Below, piece after piece: positions 26,350 through 35,342 of a stretch of 64,000 nt of DNA; the first letter of the stretch is position 1, and the number at the start of each line of letters is the position of its first letter. Both the position numbers and the translations under genes were made by a program. The DNA is from Actinoplanes teichomyceticus ATCC 31121 (GTDB taxonomy: Bacteria; Actinomycetota; Actinomycetes; Mycobacteriales; Micromonosporaceae): contig NZ_CP023865.1 in the NCBI RefSeq assembly GCF_003711105.1, forward strand, positions 4,365,001 through 4,429,000. The letters are read 5' to 3'. Below the pieces are notes generated by a model. The model worked only from the letters and a program-made list of their open reading frames with translations. It did not search any database and was not told the DNA's origin.

Positions 26350-27569
26350 CAGACCACCGCCGCCGGGCGGCTCTGGCCGGCCGGGATCCCGGCGACCGCG
26401 GCGTAGACGGCGCTCATCCGGGCGGCGATCTGCGGCCACGCGTAGGCGTGCACGGCCCGGTCGGCGGCGGCCGCGGCGTAGGTCAGCCGCCGGTTCTCGT
26501 CGACGAGCAGCTTGCGCAGCGCGGTGCCCAGCCCGTGCGGGTCGTGCGGCGGCACGAGATCGCCGGTGACCCCGTCGACGACCGTGTCGGTGAGGCCGCC
26601 GACCGCGGTGGCGACCACCGGCACCCCGCAGGCCATCGCTTCCAGCGGGGTCAGGCCGAACGGCTCGTACCAGGGGGTGGCGGCGACGATGTCGGCGGAG
26701 CGGTACCACTCCGGCATCCGGTGCGCGGGCACCGCGCCGAGCAGCCGCACCCGCTCGGCGACGCCGCACTCCTGCGCCAGGCGCAGCAGCCGCTGCGCGT
26801 ACGGATGCGCCTGCAACCTCACCGCCGGCGGCCCGCCGGCGATGAGCAGCTCGGCCCGGGGCACCTCGGGCAGCGCCCGGATCAGATCCTCGAAGCCCTT
26901 GCGCTCGACGAGACGCCCGACGCTGAGGATCCGCGGCCGGCCGCAGCGCACGGCGGCCGGCCCGTCCCCGCGGAACCGCTCGGTGTTCACCCCGGAGGGC
27001 ACCAGCGTGGTCCGGGTGCGCGGCACTCCGAGCAGCATGAGCTCGCGCAGCTCGTCCTGGCACTGCACGACGACCCGGTCGACGACCCGGCCGAGCTGGC
27101 GCTCGTAGCCGATGCGGTGCGCCGGGCTGGTGTCGGCGGCGCCCTGGTGACGCCGCTTGACCGTGCCGAGCGCGTGGTAGGTCAGCACCACCGGGACGTC
27201 GCAGCGGCGTGCCGCGGTGACCGCGGCCAGCCCGCTCATCCAGAAGTGCGCGTGCGCCACGTCCGGCATCCAGACCGACCGCCAGTCCGCGGCCATCCAC
27301 TCGGCGAACGGGCCCATCAGCGGCAGCAGTTCGTCCTTGGGCAGCGGCACCGCCGGCCCGGCCGGCACGTGCACCACCTCGGCGCGCTCGCCGAAGGGCA
27401 CCACCTCCGGGAGCGAGGGGTCGTCCCGCCGGGTGTAGACGCGCACCTCGTGGCCCTGCGCGGCGAGCGCGGTGGCCAGTTCCGCGACGTGCGCGTTCTG
27501 GCCACCGGCGTCCACCCCGCCGAGCGCGGCGAGCGGGCTGGCGTGTTCCGAGATCATCGCGATCCGCAT
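26349..27569 (-). CDS. GT4 family glycosyltransferase
   Basis: The 406-residue GT-B enzyme has an N-terminal GGVDAGGQNAHVAELA acceptor-side loop. The C-terminal donor motif reads RSADIVAATPWYEPFGLTPLEAMACG (E-x7-E). This group includes sucrose-phosphate-synthase-like and mannosyl/heptosyl-type enzymes. ATG 27569 follows GGAGGAG. Its stop overlaps the GmhA start as TGATG, and its start overlaps the end of the next gene upstream by 16 bases. Confidence 0.82.
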   Translation of the reverse strand: MRIAMISEHASPLAALGGVDAGGQNAHVAELATALAAQGHEVRVYTRRDDPSLPEVVPFGERAEVVHVPAGPAVPLPKDELLPLMGPFAEWMAADWRSVWMPDVAHAHFWMSGLAAVTAARRCDVPVVLTYHALGTVKRRHQGAADTSPAHRIGYERQLGRVVDRVVVQCQDELRELMLLGVPRTRTTLVPSGVNTERFRGDGPAAVRCGRPRILSVGRLVERKGFEDLIRALPEVPRAELLIAGGPPAVRLQAHPYAQRLLRLAQECGVAERVRLLGAVPAHRMPEWYRSADIVAATPWYEPFGLTPLEAMACGVPVVATAVGGLTDTVVDGVTGDLVPPHDPHGLGTALRKLLVDENRRLTYAAAAADRAVHAYAWPQIAARMSAVYAAVAGIPAGQSRPAAVV

Positions 27570-28480
27570 GTGTGCTCCTCCAGGAGGTGGTCCCAGTCGG
27601 CGAGGAAGCGGTCGAGGCCGTACCGGTCGAGGGCGGCCAGGCGGGCCCGCTCGCCCATCCGGCGGGCCTGTTCGGGCTCCTCGATCAGCCAGTGCGCGGC
27701 CTCGACGAGCGTGTCGACCTTGGTGGACAGGACGCCGGCGCCCTCCGGCACCGCGGCGATCGCCTCGGTGGTGGCCAGCGCGATCACCGGCATCCCCATC
27801 TGCATCGCCTCGATCAGGCTCAGCCCGAGCGACGTCCAGCGGCACAGGTGCAGGTAGGCGCGGCGGCGGGCGAGGAGCTCGTGCATCACCCGCTGGGGCG
27901 GGTCCTCGTGCGCGGTGATCCGGTCGCCGTGCAGGTCGCGCACGCCCATCCCGAACACGTCCAGCGGGGCCACGGGGGTGAACCGGGGGAACAGATCGGT
28001 TCCGGTCACCCGGCCACGGCGGACCGGCTCGTTGGTGACCACCGCGAGACGGTCCAGCTCGCCGGTCCAGCGCACCGCCGGTTCCACGATGCCGTGCTCG
28101 ATCACGGTGGTGCGGGTCGAGCCGCAGTCCCAGAACAGCTCGTTGAAGTGGGTGACGTGGGCGATGATCAGGTCGTCCCGGTCGGCCATCGGGTGCCGGG
28201 TGTTGGGCACGTCCCCCTTCGGGGTGTTGTGCTCCACGTAGATCACCGGAAGGCTGGGTGGGAGCAGGTCGATCTCCTCGGGGCGCTGGACGATGGCCAC
28301 GTCCGCGTCCCGGATCTGCTCCAGCGGCAGTTCCTCGACACTGTCCGGCCAGTCGAAGGTGCGGGCCCGGCCGCGCCCCCACTCGTCGCGGGCGTCGTTG
28401 ACCGGGATCAGGTAGCGATGTTTGCCCTGGACGAACGAGGTGGTCCAGGAGCCGTGCACGTGCCAGAGCAGAATGTTCAC
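27554..28480 (-). CDS. GT4-like glycosyltransferase
   Basis: The 308-residue protein has a poorly conserved N-terminal half (HVHGSWTTSFVQGKHRYLIP). The C-terminal GT-B half contains LHLCRWTSLGLSLIEAMQMG, the donor-binding E-x7-E analogue. GTG 28480 overlaps the stop of the GmhB-GT9 gene as GTGA. Donor and acceptor are unknown; its place between two glycosyltransferases and the heptose genes supports a role in assembling the same glycan. Confidence 0.78.
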   Translation of the reverse strand: MNILLWHVHGSWTTSFVQGKHRYLIPVNDARDEWGRGRARTFDWPDSVEELPLEQIRDADVAIVQRPEEIDLLPPSLPVIYVEHNTPKGDVPNTRHPMADRDDLIIAHVTHFNELFWDCGSTRTTVIEHGIVEPAVRWTGELDRLAVVTNEPVRRGRVTGTDLFPRFTPVAPLDVFGMGVRDLHGDRITAHEDPPQRVMHELLARRRAYLHLCRWTSLGLSLIEAMQMGMPVIALATTEAIAAVPEGAGVLSTKVDTLVEAAHWLIEEPEQARRMGERARLAALDRYGLDRFLADWDHLLEEHTCGSR

Positions 28481-30060
28481 GCGGCTGCCTTCGGACAGTG
28501 GGCGGGATGGGTGGCGGGGCGGGCGCCGAGACCGGTCACGGCCGCCAGGACCGCGGCCGGTTCGACGGTGGACAGGCACGGGTGGCCGGGGACCGGGCAG
28601 ACGGTGGCGCGGGTGTCGCGGCAGGGGGCGCCGGCGGCGCCGAGCCGGACCGCCGGGACCCGGTAGGGGCCCCACTGGGCGTACGGGACGGTGGGCGCGA
28701 ACAGGCTGACCACCGGGGTGCCGACGGCCGCGGCCAGGTGCGCCGGGCCGGTGTTGCCGACGACCAGGGCGGACGCGCCGGCCAGCAGGTGGGCGAGATC
28801 GGTCAGGGAGGTCGGTCCGGCGAGGTCCGCGACGGAGTTCGCGACGTACGCGGCAAGCTCGCTCTCCCCCGGGCCCGCCGTGACCACGACGCGGTGCCCG
28901 GCCCCGGCCAGGGCCGCCACGATCCGGCGCAGGTTCTCCGGCGGGCAGGAGCGCGCCTCGACGCTGGCGCCCGGGTGCACGACCAGGTAGTCGCCCGGCC
29001 CGTGGCGGCGCACGTCACGGATGCGCAGCGCGCCGTCGTCGCTCTCCGGCAGCGCGAACCCGGCCGCCGCCGCGACGCTGCGCGCGCGTTCCGGCTCCGG
29101 GACCCCGGGCGGCACGCGGTGGCGTACGTCGAGCAGCGACCCGGGATAGTCCTCGCTGATCGCGGTGATCCGCCGCACGCCGGCGGTGCGCAGCAGCAGC
29201 GCCAGCGGCAGCGCCGACTGGTGGTACGACGTGAAGACGACCGCCTCGTCCACCCCGGCGGCCCGGATCCGCTCGGTCAGCGCGGCCATGTCGGCCGCGT
29301 CCACCGGCCCGGGCTGCGGGTCGATCCACGGCAGCCGCCACTCGATCAGCTCGTCGACGCCGGGCAGCAGCTCCGCCGCGGCCCGCCCGCGCGGCCCGCA
29401 GAGCAGCACCACGCGGTCACTGCCGTGCGCCAGGGCGCGGATCGCCGGGCCGGTGACCAGCACGTCGCCGGCCGAGTCGGAGCGCACCGCCAGCACGGCG
29501 CCGGCCCGCCCCGGCCGCGGCGCCGGCCGGACCAGGTCCTCCCGGCCCAGGATCAGCTCGACGGCCTCGGTCAGGCTGCCGGCGACGGTGGGCCCGGCGT
29601 CGACCTCGTCCGGCAGGGTGACCGGGGTGGGCACCAGGATTCCGGCCGCGCCGGCGGCCAGCGCCGCGGTCATGTCCCGACCGATGTCGCCGACCACCAC
29701 GCAGCGTCGCGGTGTGGTGCCGAGCGCCGCCGCGGCCGCCTCGATCAGGCCGGGCCGCGGCTTGCGGCAGGCGCAGCCGGCGGTGTCGTCGTGCGGGCAG
29801 ATCTGCCAGGTGCCGAACGGCCCGAGCAGCTCCTCGACCCGGCCGTTGACCGAGGCCAGCTGGGCGGCGGTGAACCGGCCACGGGCCAGGCCGGACTGGT
29901 TGGTGACCACGCCCAGGCGCAGGCCGGCGGCGCGCAGCCGGTCCAGGGCGGCGCGGGCGCCGGGCACCGGCTCCACCCGGTCCGGGTCGCCGTTGTAGGG
30001 CACGTCGACGATCAGCGTGCCGTCCCGGTCGAACAGAACGGCGTCGTAGAGCCGGGACAT
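28477..30060 (-). CDS. GmhB phosphatase fused to GT9 heptosyltransferase domain
   Basis: The protein has 527 residues. Residues 1-185 are a HAD-IIIA D,D-heptose 1,7-bisphosphate phosphatase: FDRDGTLI nucleophile motif, TNQSGLARG, the zinc loop CPHDDTAGCACRKPRPG, and VVGDIGRDM. Residues about 195-527 are GT9/heptosyltransferase (HPGASVEARSCPPENLRR; NTGPAHLAAAVGTPVVSLFAP). Fusion of the phosphatase making heptose 1-phosphate to the transferase using ADP-heptose is unusual, since the HldE adenylyltransferase step lies between them. The start overlaps the upstream stop as TGATG. Confidence 0.85.
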   Translation of the reverse strand: MSRLYDAVLFDRDGTLIVDVPYNGDPDRVEPVPGARAALDRLRAAGLRLGVVTNQSGLARGRFTAAQLASVNGRVEELLGPFGTWQICPHDDTAGCACRKPRPGLIEAAAAALGTTPRRCVVVGDIGRDMTAALAAGAAGILVPTPVTLPDEVDAGPTVAGSLTEAVELILGREDLVRPAPRPGRAGAVLAVRSDSAGDVLVTGPAIRALAHGSDRVVLLCGPRGRAAAELLPGVDELIEWRLPWIDPQPGPVDAADMAALTERIRAAGVDEAVVFTSYHQSALPLALLLRTAGVRRITAISEDYPGSLLDVRHRVPPGVPEPERARSVAAAAGFALPESDDGALRIRDVRRHGPGDYLVVHPGASVEARSCPPENLRRIVAALAGAGHRVVVTAGPGESELAAYVANSVADLAGPTSLTDLAHLLAGASALVVGNTGPAHLAAAVGTPVVSLFAPTVPYAQWGPYRVPAVRLGAAGAPCRDTRATVCPVPGHPCLSTVEPAAVLAAVTGLGARPATHPAHCPKAAA

Positions 30061-31067
30061 CAGGCGGCCACCGCCTCGCGGACCGGCCGCACCGGGACGG
30101 CCGGTGGCTCCGCCCGCCACCGCCACCAGCCGCGCAGCCAGTGCGCGACGGCCAGCGGCGGGATCGCGACGCTGGTGGCCAGCATGGTGGTGACCTCGTG
30201 CCGGTCGCGGGGGCCGGGCGCGATCCGGGCGGCGGCGAACTCGGCGGTGCCGGCCGCCCAGCCGGTGGCGGCCAGCGCGGCGACGCCGGCCCAGCCGCGA
30301 CGGCCGGTGACCGCCGCGGCGATCCCGGTGACCGTGGCGACCGCGGCCGCGGCGGTGATCGCGGCATGCCGGCGACGGCGGCCGGGCGGGATGTCGAGCA
30401 GGTCACGCCAGCCCGGGCCGTAGAGCCGGCGCAGCAGGGCGTCGTCGGCGTTGCCACGCTGGGTGCGCAGGCTGATCCAGCGGCTCTCCGGGCGTACCGG
30501 ATGGGTCACCCGGCGCTCGCCGCGCCGCAGCGTCCAACCGGCCCGGCGGACCCGGAAGGCCAGTTCCGCGTCCTCCCGGAAGGCGCGCGGCAGCCGTTCG
30601 TCGAAGCCGCCGGTGGCGGCCAGGGCGGCGCGCCGGTACGCCATGTCGGCGGTGATCCAGGCGCCGTCGGCCAGGCCCGCGGTGACCCGCTCCCAGTCGG
30701 TCGGCGCCCGCCCGGCGGGCAGCGGCACCCGCAGCCGGCCCTGCACGCCGCCGACCTCGGGCCCGGCCGCCGCCAGGTCGGTGCGCAGCCGGGCCGGCCA
30801 GTCCGGGTCCGGCAGCACGTCGTCGTCCAGGAACGCCACCCACTCGTGCGGCGTGGCCCGCCAGCCGACGTTGCGCGCCGCCGCCGGGCCCCGCGCCGGG
30901 CCGGGCAGCACGGTGACGTGCTCGGGCACCGCCAGCGGCTGCCGACGGTCGGCGCGGTCGTCGACGACGAGCACCCGCAGCGCGTCGTCGCGCAGCAGGT
31001 TCAGCAGGGGGGTCAGGCTCCGGCGGCCGAGGGTGGGCACCACGACCGTGATGTTCGCGCCGCTCAC
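30060..31067 (-). CDS. GT2 glycosyltransferase with C-terminal membrane segment
   Basis: The protein has 335 residues. An N-terminal GT-A domain (about 1-230) has VVPTLGRRS, the metal-binding FLDDDVLPDPDW (DXD), and an acceptor-side FREDAELAFRVRRAGW. Two or three hydrophobic helices (about 240-310) suggest membrane association. GTG 31067 overlaps the carbamoyltransferase stop as GTGA. Likely function: sugar transfer to a lipid-linked glycan at the inner face. Confidence 0.82.
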   Translation of the reverse strand: MSGANITVVVPTLGRRSLTPLLNLLRDDALRVLVVDDRADRRQPLAVPEHVTVLPGPARGPAAARNVGWRATPHEWVAFLDDDVLPDPDWPARLRTDLAAAGPEVGGVQGRLRVPLPAGRAPTDWERVTAGLADGAWITADMAYRRAALAATGGFDERLPRAFREDAELAFRVRRAGWTLRRGERRVTHPVRPESRWISLRTQRGNADDALLRRLYGPGWRDLLDIPPGRRRRHAAITAAAAVATVTGIAAAVTGRRGWAGVAALAATGWAAGTAEFAAARIAPGPRDRHEVTTMLATSVAIPPLAVAHWLRGWWRWRAEPPAVPVRPVREAVAA

Positions 31068-32692
31068 GCGCCGAACGCCCGGGCCCGGTGCACCGCGAAC
31101 GGCCCGATCGCCAGCAGGTCGACGGGCGCGGAGCCGAACAGCTCCATCGCCTCACGCGGGGTGTCGACCATCGGACGGCCGGCGGTGTTCAGGGAGGTGT
31201 TGACCACCACGGGCAGGCCGGTGAGCTTCTCGAACTCGGCGAGCATCTCGGCGACCACCGGCTCGGTCTCGTGGTGCACCGTCTGCACCCGGGCGGTGCC
31301 GTCGACGTGCACGACCGCGGGGATCCGGTCCCGCCAGTCCGGTTTGACGCGGTGCACGAACAGCATGTGCTCGCTCGGGTAGACGCCGTCGAAGATGTCG
31401 TGGAAGCGCTCGGCGCGCACCATCGGGGCGATCGGGCGGAACTGCTCGCGGCCCTTGACATCGTTCATCCGGCGCTGGGTGTGCGCGTCGCCGGGGTGCG
31501 CGAGCAGGGAGCGGTGGCCGAGAGCGCGCGGGCCGTACTCGCTGCGGCCCTGGTACCACGCGACGATGCCGTTGCGGGCCAGCACCGCGGCGGCCTCGGC
31601 GGCGATCGAGGCGGGCCGGGTGTACGGCAGCGCCGCCCGCTTCAGCTCGGCCTCCAGCTCCTCGTCGGACCAGCCGCGGCCCAGCGCGGCGGTGGTGAAC
31701 GGGATGCTGCGCCCGTGCACGGCCAGCGCGGCGCCGAGCGCGGTGCCCGCGTCGCCGGCCGCCGGCTGCACCCACACCCGGTCGAACGGGCCCTCGGCGG
31801 CGACCCGGGCGTTGGCGACGCAGTTCAGCGCGGTGCCGCCGGCCATAGTCAGGGTGCGCAGGCCGCCGGACGCGTCGTACGCCCAGCGGGCCAGGTCGAG
31901 GATGACCTCCTCCAGCCGGGTCTGCACGCTGGAGGCCAGGTCGGCGTGCGCGTCGGTGAGCTCGCCGCCCGGGGCGCACGGCTTGGCCAGGGCGTTCCAG
32001 TCGATGTGCTCGACGACGAACCCGCCGTCCCCGGTCGGCCGGACCAGCTCGCGCAGCTGGTCGAGGAAGCGTGGCGTGCCGTACGACGCCAGCGCCATCA
32101 CCTTGTACTCGTCGCTGGAGTGCAGGAACCCCAGGTGCCGGGTCAGGTCCTCGTAGAGCAGGCCGAGCGAGTGCGGCAGCTCCTGGGTACGCAGCACGCT
32201 CAGCTCGCCGTCCCGGTACGCCCCGGCCAGGTGCCCGGCGACCTCGCCGCGCCCGTCGAGCACCAGCACCGCGTTGTCGTCGGGCACGGACAGCCCGGCG
32301 GACGCGGCGTGCGCGACGTGGTGCGGCACGAACCGCACCTGCTCGGGGTCGAGCCCGGGCAGCACGGTGGCCAGGAACTGCGGGGCCCGGCGGGCGTAGT
32401 CGACCCGCAGGTGGTCCCAGGGGTCGTCGAGGCCGAGGTCGGCGGCGTCACGGGTGATCGCCGGATCGAACGAGTAGGCCACCGCGTCCAGGTCCCCGGG
32501 GGTCAGCCCGGCCTCCTGCAGGCACCAGGCCGCGGACAGCTCCGGAAGCTCCCAGGCGGCGAACGGCACCGGGCGTTTGCCGTGCTTGCGGCGGCTGAAG
32601 CGCTCCTCCTCCGCGGCGGCCACCACCCGACCGTCCACGATCAGCGCGGCAGCCGGATCGTGAAAGATCGCGTTGATTCCCAGGATTCGCAT
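31064..32692 (-). CDS. NodU/CmcH family O-carbamoyltransferase
   Basis: The 542-residue two-domain carbamoyltransferase has an N-terminal Kae1-like half (GINAIFHDPAAALIVDG; HHVAHAASA; MAGGTALNCVAN) and a C-terminal half (YGPRALGHRSLLAHP; NDVKGREQFRPIAPMV; VVVNTSLNTAGRP). The family transfers carbamoyl from carbamoyl phosphate through carbamoyl-AMP to a sugar hydroxyl. As first gene of the heptose operon it probably decorates the sugar or glycan. ATG 32692 is placed by homology to the MRILGINA start. An AT-rich palindrome lies upstream. Confidence 0.85.
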   Translation of the reverse strand: MRILGINAIFHDPAAALIVDGRVVAAAEEERFSRRKHGKRPVPFAAWELPELSAAWCLQEAGLTPGDLDAVAYSFDPAITRDAADLGLDDPWDHLRVDYARRAPQFLATVLPGLDPEQVRFVPHHVAHAASAGLSVPDDNAVLVLDGRGEVAGHLAGAYRDGELSVLRTQELPHSLGLLYEDLTRHLGFLHSSDEYKVMALASYGTPRFLDQLRELVRPTGDGGFVVEHIDWNALAKPCAPGGELTDAHADLASSVQTRLEEVILDLARWAYDASGGLRTLTMAGGTALNCVANARVAAEGPFDRVWVQPAAGDAGTALGAALAVHGRSIPFTTAALGRGWSDEELEAELKRAALPYTRPASIAAEAAAVLARNGIVAWYQGRSEYGPRALGHRSLLAHPGDAHTQRRMNDVKGREQFRPIAPMVRAERFHDIFDGVYPSEHMLFVHRVKPDWRDRIPAVVHVDGTARVQTVHHETEPVVAEMLAEFEKLTGLPVVVNTSLNTAGRPMVDTPREAMELFGSAPVDLLAIGPFAVHRARAFGA

Positions 32693-32738
32693 GGGCGGCC
32701 GGATACCCATGCGGTCCCGCCTTACGCCCAAGATCGCA

Positions 32739-32765
32739 AAAAAACTTCGACCGTCGAAGTTTTTT
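32739..32765. promoter_or_regulatory. AT-flanked perfect palindrome in divergent promoter
   Basis: AAAAAACTTCGA (32739-32750) and TCGAAGTTTTTT (32754-32765) pair perfectly over 12 bp around CCG. It reads as an intrinsic terminator in both directions but lies between the divergent carbamoyltransferase operon and an aldehyde dehydrogenase gene. It may be an operator or a block to antisense transcription. Its A/T tracts are striking in this GC-rich DNA. Confidence 0.7.
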
Positions 32766-32811
32766 CCTCCGTACGGTGTTTGCCCCGATCGGCACCGGGC
32801 AAGCGCGCGCC

Positions 32812-34218
32812 ATGCACGAGGTCACCCAACTCATCTCCGGCGCCTGGGGCGCGGGCGGCTCCGGCCGCGACCTGACCGTTCTCAACCCCACCGACGACAC
32901 CCCGGTCTCCCGGATCGCGGTCTCCGACGAGGCCGACGTCCACGCGGCCGTCGCCGCCGCCCGCGAGGCCGCGCCGGGCTGGGCACGGACCGCCCCGGCG
33001 CAGCGGGCCGCCGCCCTGCACGCGGCGGCCGACGCGGTCGAGGCCGGCGCCGGCGAGCTGGCCGCGCTGATCCACGCGGAGATGGGCAAGCCCGTCGCCG
33101 ACGCCCGGGACTCGGTGCTGGCCGGCGTCGGCACCCTGCGGCAGTACGCCGAACTGGGCCCGGTCCACCGCGGCCGCACACTCGCCGGCGCCGACCAGGC
33201 GATCGACCTGATGGCGTACGGCCCGCGCGGGGTGGTCGCGGTGATCACGCCGTGGAACGACCCGGTCGCGGTGGCCTGCGGGCTGCTCGGCGCCGCCCTG
33301 GTCACCGGGAACACCGTGGTGCACAAGCCCAGCGAGCGCACCCCGGCCACCGGTCACCGGCTGGTCGAGCTGTTCGCCCCGCACTTCCCGGACGGCGTGC
33401 TCAATCTGGTCAACGGCGACGGCCCGGTCGGCGCCGCGCTGGCCGCCGCGCCCGTCGACGTGGTCGCGCACGTGGGCGCCACGGCCACCGGGCGCTCGAT
33501 CGCCGCGGCCTGCGCGCGGACCGGCGCGAAGGCGCTGCTGGAGAACGGCGGCAAGGATCCCCTGCTGGTCGACGCCGGGGTGGACCCGGGGTGGGCGGCG
33601 GGGCAGGCCGCGCTCGGCGCGTTCGCCAACTCCGGGCAGATCTGCGTGGCGGTCGAGCGGATCTACGTGCACGCGTCGGTGGCCGACGCGTTCCTGGACG
33701 CGCTGGTCGCCGAGGCGGACGCCTGGGAGCCACGGATCGGTCCGCTGGTCGACCGGCGGCTGCGCGACGCCGTGGACGAGCAGGTGCAGCAGGCGGTCAA
33801 GGACGGCGCCACCGCGCTGCGCGGCGGCGCCGTACCGGCCGGCCCGGGCGCCTTCTACCCGCCGACCGTGCTGGCCGGCTGCACCGACGCGATGACCGTG
33901 ATGCGCGAGGAGACGTTCGGCCCGGTCGCGCCGGTCGCGGTGGTCGACTCGTTCGAGGAGGGGCTGCGCCGGGCCGCCGACTCGACGTACGGGCTGGCGG
34001 CGACCGTGCTGACCGGCTCGATGAGCCACGCCCAGCAGGCCTGGCGCGCCCTGCCCGCCGGCACCGTCAAGATCAACGCGGTGTTCGGCGGCGCTCCGGG
34101 CGGCGCCGCGCATCCGCGCGGCCTCAGCGGTTCCGGGTACGGCTACGGCCCCGAACTGCTCGACGAGATGACCTGCACCAAAGCGGTCCACCTGGAGGCC
34201 CCGCCGTCGGGCTGGTGA
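32812..34218 (+). CDS. Aldehyde dehydrogenase family protein
   Basis: The 468-residue NAD(P)-dependent aldehyde dehydrogenase has PWNDPVAVA (cofactor region), the catalytic Glu in LLENGGKDP, the nucleophile Cys in NSGQICVAVERIY, and a late EETFGPVAPV. ATG 32812 is chosen, as homologues start near HEVTQLISG; GTG 32776 is possible. It is divergent from the heptose operon. Oxidation of a sugar-derived aldehyde is possible but not shown. Confidence 0.82.
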   Translation: MHEVTQLISGAWGAGGSGRDLTVLNPTDDTPVSRIAVSDEADVHAAVAAAREAAPGWARTAPAQRAAALHAAADAVEAGAGELAALIHAEMGKPVADARDSVLAGVGTLRQYAELGPVHRGRTLAGADQAIDLMAYGPRGVVAVITPWNDPVAVACGLLGAALVTGNTVVHKPSERTPATGHRLVELFAPHFPDGVLNLVNGDGPVGAALAAAPVDVVAHVGATATGRSIAAACARTGAKALLENGGKDPLLVDAGVDPGWAAGQAALGAFANSGQICVAVERIYVHASVADAFLDALVAEADAWEPRIGPLVDRRLRDAVDEQVQQAVKDGATALRGGAVPAGPGAFYPPTVLAGCTDAMTVMREETFGPVAPVAVVDSFEEGLRRAADSTYGLAATVLTGSMSHAQQAWRALPAGTVKINAVFGGAPGGAAHPRGLSGSGYGYGPELLDEMTCTKAVHLEAPPSGW

Positions 34219-34231
34219 GGCGTCCGGTCGG

Positions 34232-34271
34232 TTCCCGGCGGCACCCGGCCCACCGGGTGGGCCGCCGGGAA
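34232..34271. terminator. Hairpin between convergent aldehyde dehydrogenase and GT2 genes
   Basis: TTCCCGGCGGC (34232-34242) pairs with GCCGCCGGGAA (34261-34271), and ACCCGG/CCGGGT forms an inner stem. It lies 13 bases after the aldehyde dehydrogenase stop and serves both strands by position. Confidence 0.75.
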
Positions 34272-34298
34272 GCCGGCCGCCACGCGCCGCCGGACGGA

Positions 34299-35144
34299 TC
34301 ACTGCCCCAGGCGCCGCAGGGCGGATTCGACCGCGTCCGGCAGGCGGCGACGGTGCCGTAGCGCCCACGGCAGGTCGCGGGCGATGTCGGTGAGGGCGTC
34401 CGGCTGGGAGCGGGCCGCCTCGGCGAGAGCGCGCACGGCCACGGCCGGCGGGCGGCGCAGCAGCGCGGTCAGGACGCGGTTGCGGCACTCCCGGCGGGCA
34501 CGGGCACGGGTGTCCCGGCCCGCCGGCTCGGGGAAGTGGCGCACGACCAGCTCGCTGACGTACGACAGCTGGTGCCCCGCGGCGGCCAGGTCCATCGCGA
34601 GCAGGGCTTCCTCGCCGTACACGAAAAGGCGTGGCTGGAAACCCCCGGCCGCGCGGAAGGCATCCCGCCGGACCACCACCGCGCAGGAGAGGAAGCCCAG
34701 CACCGACGGCCCGGCGGCGCCGGGCGGCACGCCGATCGGGGCCTCGGCCATGCCCGCCGAGATCGGGTCGAGGCGGCCCTGCGGGCCGATCAGCACCCGC
34801 GCGGTGAGCAGCGCCGCCCGGGGATGGGCGCGCAGGATCTCGGCGGCCCGCGCCAGGGCCCCGGGTTCCCAGTACGAGTCGTCGTCGGCGAACGCGACGA
34901 ACGGCGTGCCCGCCCGCTCCACACCGACGTTCCGCGCCGCCGCGCCGATGTTCTCGCCGAGCCGGACCACCTCGGCGCCCGGCACCGCCAGCGGCTGATC
35001 GGAACCGTTGTCCACCACGATCGTGGCCGCCCGGTGCCGCGGAATCGTCTCGCGCAGCCGGTCCGGGCGGTTGCGGGTGGCGACCACCACGGTCACCTCG
35101 TCGGTCTCGACCGCGGCGGGCGCCGGCCTGTTGATCACTGACAT
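34299..35144 (-). CDS. GT2 family glycosyltransferase
   Basis: The 281-residue GT-A glycosyltransferase has VVVATRNRPDRL, VVDNGSDQPL, NIGAAARNVGVERAG, the DXD-type FADDDSYW, and a distal GEEALLAMDLAAAG acidic segment. It lacks membrane helices. It faces the aldehyde dehydrogenase and is the last glycan-type gene before the repeat array and accessory island. It is probably part of the same glycan locus but is a separate transcription unit. Confidence 0.82.
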   Translation of the reverse strand: MSVINRPAPAAVETDEVTVVVATRNRPDRLRETIPRHRAATIVVDNGSDQPLAVPGAEVVRLGENIGAAARNVGVERAGTPFVAFADDDSYWEPGALARAAEILRAHPRAALLTARVLIGPQGRLDPISAGMAEAPIGVPPGAAGPSVLGFLSCAVVVRRDAFRAAGGFQPRLFVYGEEALLAMDLAAAGHQLSYVSELVVRHFPEPAGRDTRARARRECRNRVLTALLRRPPAVAVRALAEAARSQPDALTDIARDLPWALRHRRRLPDAVESALRRLGQ

Positions 35145-35342
35145 GGCGCGCCGTGTACCCGTTCCGTCCGGATTCAGTCACGCCGGCGGCCCGGACGCCT
35201 CGAACGACGGAATCCCGCACCCGGCCCGGCCTCCGCCCCGGCAGCCCGACTCCCCCGTTCGGTATTCGCCCCGATGGCCCGACTCCCCCAGCCCCGCGTC
35301 CGCCCCGATGGCCCGACTGCCTCGGCCCGGTGGTGCACCCTC

